The notes beneath the pieces were generated by a model. It searched no databases. It was not told where the DNA came from and saw nothing but the letters and a program-made list of their open reading frames with translations. Below, one piece after another: positions 5,951 through 7,727 of a stretch of DNA of 7,727 nt (position 1 is its first letter; each line of letters starts with the position of its first letter). Origin of the DNA: UBA3071 sp965369635. Its GTDB lineage: Bacteria > Chloroflexota > Anaerolineae > UBA3071. The DNA is taken from contig CBDURC010000148.1 in the NCBI GenBank assembly GCA_965369635.1, positions 1 through 7,727 of the forward strand. The letters are read 5' to 3'. The translations under genes were made by a program, and so were the position numbers.

Positions 5951-7198
5951 ATGGCCCCCACGAGATATGTCATCATGGGCGGGAGCGCCGCCGGGATGGC
6001 CGCCGCCCAGGCCGTCCGCGAGTTGGATAGCCACGGCGCCATCATGGTGCTCTCGGCCGAGGCGGACCCGCCCTACTACCGCCCCCTCATCCCGTTCATC
6101 GTTGACGGGCACAAGACGACCAGCGAGATCACCATGCTGGGCCAGGGCCCGTACACGGCCCCGAACATAGACGTGCGGCTCAACGCCACCGTCACGGCTG
6201 TGGACTCGGATGCCCACACTGTGACCGTCAACGACGCCGAAACGGTGTCGTATGACAAGCTCCTCATCGCCACCGGCAGCCGCCCCTACCTACCGCCTTC
6301 TATCCAGGGGGCCGACACCCCTGGCGTCTATGCCCTGCGCACCCTGGCCGACGCCCGGTCTATGGTCGAGCGAGTCCAAGTGACCCGGAACGTGATCCTG
6401 GCCGGCGGCGGGATGTCGAACCTCAAAACGGCCTTTGCGCTGCTGGAGCGGGGCCTGGCGGTGACCATGGTCGTCACGTCGCCGGAGGTGCTCTCTCAGG
6501 TCATGGAGCCGGACGGCGCGGCCCTCATCCGCGATGCGCTGAAGCGGACCGGCCTGCGCATCCTCACCGGCCGTAACATCACCCAGGTCGTCGCCGGGCC
6601 AAATGGCGTGGCCAGGGTACTGCTTGACTCTGGCGAGGAACTCCCCTGCGAGATGGTCTGCATCGGCAAGGGGGTGCGGCCCAATGTCGAGTTCCTGGCC
6701 GGGAGCCACATTCACGTGGACCGGGGTGTGGTGGCGGACGAGCGTACCGCCTGCAACACAGCGGACGTGTACACCGCCGGCGACGTGGCCGTGACCTTTG
6801 ACCCCATCACCGGCGGGCGGATGATGACGGCCCTGTGGACCAACGCCGTGGAGATGGGGCGCTGCGCCGGGCGCAACATGGCCGGCCGGCCCACCGTCTA
6901 CGGCGGCACCTTTGGCATCCTCAACGCCACCCAGGTGGCTGAGGTACCCTTTGTGTCCATGGGCATCGTCCACACGGCCGGCACCGATTACGAGACCCAC
7001 CTGTTCGGCACGGCCGACACCTATCGCAAGCTGGTGTTCACCACCGACGGCGAGCGGCTCATCGGGGCCGTCTTTGTGGGAGACATCGCCCACGCCGGGT
7101 TGTACCGACACCTCATCCGCGAGCGCACGCGGCTGAATGGCCTCAAGGCGATCGTCGTCGGGCACCGGCTGCACTATGGACACTTCTTGCGGCTCTGA
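5951..7198 (+). CDS. CODH-linked FAD/NAD(P)-dependent oxidoreductase (FNOR)
   Basis: A 415-aa two-dinucleotide-binding-domain flavoprotein. FAD binding is shown by YVIMGGSAAGMAAAQ (6-20), the LLIATGSRP motif (104-112) and VYTAGDVA (273-280). The inserted NAD(P) domain starts at NVILAGGGMSNLKTA (147-161); the third glycine expected in GxGxxG is asparagine (N157). YYRPLIPFIVDG (42-53) is characteristic of ferredoxin- or rubredoxin-reductase-like members. No CxxxxC redox disulfide is present. ATG 5951 lies 3 nt after the cooF stop, with AAGGGGGG (5937-5944) as ribosome site, so the genes are translationally tight. Genes of this kind follow cooS-cooF in several CO-oxidising anaerobes, where the product is thought to pass electrons from CooF to NAD(P)+. 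Preference for NAD or NADP cannot be read here. Confidence 0.9.
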   Translation: MAPTRYVIMGGSAAGMAAAQAVRELDSHGAIMVLSAEADPPYYRPLIPFIVDGHKTTSEITMLGQGPYTAPNIDVRLNATVTAVDSDAHTVTVNDAETVSYDKLLIATGSRPYLPPSIQGADTPGVYALRTLADARSMVERVQVTRNVILAGGGMSNLKTAFALLERGLAVTMVVTSPEVLSQVMEPDGAALIRDALKRTGLRILTGRNITQVVAGPNGVARVLLDSGEELPCEMVCIGKGVRPNVEFLAGSHIHVDRGVVADERTACNTADVYTAGDVAVTFDPITGGRMMTALWTNAVEMGRCAGRNMAGRPTVYGGTFGILNATQVAEVPFVSMGIVHTAGTDYETHLFGTADTYRKLVFTTDGERLIGAVFVGDIAHAGLYRHLIRERTRLNGLKAIVVGHRLHYGHFLRL

Positions 7199-7217
7199 CC
7201 GCACATTCGGAACACCC

Positions 7218-7255
7218 ACCTCCCGCCGGTCTCAGATCGGCGGGAGGTCTCTTTT
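7218..7255 (+). terminator. intrinsic terminator of the cooS operon
   Basis: A perfect 11-bp stem, ACCTCCCGCCG (7218-7228) with CGGCGGGAGGT (7238-7248), can extend by a G-T, T-A and C-G pair into the loop. It is followed by CTCTTTT (7249-7255). It begins 20 nt after the oxidoreductase stop codon and marks the end of the operon. Confidence 0.93.
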
Positions 7256-7297
7256 GCAGATCATAAGTGACTCCCCTGAAAACAGGTCATTCAGCCC

Positions 7298-7320
7298 TGC
7301 CTGTGCACAGCAGACAGGCA
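7298..7320. repeat. short inverted repeat
   Basis: TGCCTGT (7298-7304) and ACAGGCA (7314-7320) form a perfect 7-bp stem around a 9-base loop. It adjoins the next repeat and may be part of the same element. Confidence 0.4.
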
Positions 7321-7393
7321 CGGAGACACGGAGTACACAGAGGAAGAAGAAAGATACGACTTCAGAATCCCCGTGCCCTCTGTGCCTCAGTGG
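7317..7393. repeat. CACGGAG/CTCTGTG imperfect palindromic dispersed repeat
   Basis: One arm contains CACGGAG twice (7319-7325 and 7327-7333) followed by CACAGAGG (7336-7343). The other arm, CCTCTGTGCCTCAGTGG (7377-7393), is its imperfect inverse: GAGTACACAGAGG (7331-7343) pairs with CCTCTGTGCCTC (7377-7388). This is a well-known type of degenerate intergenic repeat in environmental bacteria, recognised from memory. A plus-strand reading frame across it is not a gene. Confidence 0.55.
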
Positions 7394-7429
7394 CGAGTCT
7401 GGCAGTTCTTTCAGTGGAGTCAGTCAAGA

Positions 7430-7482
7430 TCCTGGACGCAGATCCACGCCGATTTTTCTGGGCTTTCATCTGCGAGTACGTA
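7430..7482. repeat. CGCAGAT/ATCTGCG palindromic repeat
   Basis: CGCAGAT (7437-7443) is followed 10 bp later by CGCCGAT (7447-7453), and its inverse ATCTGCG lies at 7468-7474. It resembles a degenerate version of the 10-bp-periodic repeat at 1288-1330. It abuts the end of the integrase remnant, whose original 3' end seems to be replaced by it. Confidence 0.45.
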
Positions 7483-7494
7483 CGGTTCACCCGG

Positions 7495-7727
7495 CGGGCT
7501 GCGCACAGTCAGGCCACCGCGATTGAGGCCGTGGGTGTAGATCATCGTGGTTTTGACGTTCTTATGGCCGAGGAGTTCTTGGACGGTGCGGATGGCATAT
7601 CCAGCTTCCAGTAGATGGGTGAAGTGAGCCCCATTCCTTGGACCACGGATCGGCCAGAATAAGGTGAACACCTGCCTGCCTGGTGACTGAGAAACACGAC
7701 ATATCGGCGACTCGTCGAACCTTTCAT
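7495..7727 (-). pseudogene. tyrosine recombinase (integron-integrase-like) C-terminal remnant
   Basis: Read on the minus strand, residues THLLEAGYAIRTVQELLGHK, then NVKTTMIYTHGLNRGG, are the C-terminal catalytic region of an integron-integrase-like tyrosine recombinase, with the catalytic His in LGHK (codon 7564-7566) and Tyr in MIYTH (7537-7539). The upstream part reads in a different frame (RRYVVF and GMGLTSP, 7623-7706), so there is a frameshift near 7620-7630. A small deletion there removes the HxLRHSFA box that carries the catalytic His-Arg. After SP (7495) the frame runs into repeat sequence to a stop at 7420. The protein cannot be active. The 5' part of the gene lies beyond the window, so how much survives is unknown. 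Confidence 0.75.

Noticed and set aside
7317..7393. CRISPR-like repeat cluster
   Set aside because: The repeated units are only 7-8 bp, degenerate and without regular spacers; no cas gene is present.
7137..7614. Two plus-strand reading frames after the operon terminator
   Set aside because: They run through the terminator hairpin, dispersed repeats and the antisense of the integrase remnant, with no recognisable protein.

Overview
The window is bacterial, moderately to strongly GC-rich, and looks most like a member of the Chloroflexota (for example an Anaerolineae-type anaerobe). This is an inference from three things: a small HNH endonuclease paired with an upstream helical protein, degenerate intergenic repeats of a type common in those genomes, and the coding style. 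No rRNA, tRNA or CRISPR array is visible, so the lineage cannot be fixed from this piece alone.

Layout. Bases 45-960 hold a two-gene module with a good sigma70-type promoter (TTGACG-17-TACAAT) and overlapping palindromes at the expected transcription start. It encodes a 144-aa protein with a ribbon-helix-helix-like N-terminus and, overlapping it by 14 nt, a 142-aa HNH nuclease. Bases 961-1447 are non-coding and contain a hairpin and two degenerate dispersed repeats. Bases 1448-3246 are an apparently intact IS1634-type (IS4 superfamily) insertion sequence with imperfect terminal inverted repeats and an uninterrupted DDE transposase. Immediately after its right end come a Shine-Dalgarno sequence and the 5' stub of a CooF-like ferredoxin gene whose start codon appears to be ATA.

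Bases 3547-7198 are the metabolic core: cooS (anaerobic Ni-Fe carbon monoxide dehydrogenase), cooF (protein with four 4Fe-4S motifs) and an FAD/NAD(P)-dependent oxidoreductase. They are tightly spaced, each has its own Shine-Dalgarno sequence, and a strong intrinsic terminator follows at 7218-7255. The expected route is CO + H2O to CO2 at the CooS C-cluster, electrons through the B- and D-clusters to CooF, then to the flavoprotein and NAD(P)+. No acetyl-CoA synthase, CO-linked hydrogenase, cooC maturation gene or cooA regulator lies in the window.

The last 470 bases contain imperfect palindromic repeats and, on the minus strand, a decayed integron-integrase-like tyrosine recombinase. The CO operon therefore sits between an insertion sequence and a dead integrase. 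The points most worth a second look are the RHH-like/HNH module with its operator-like palindromes, the cooF stub beside the IS, and the cooS leader, which can form two mutually exclusive hairpins, one hiding the Shine-Dalgarno sequence.
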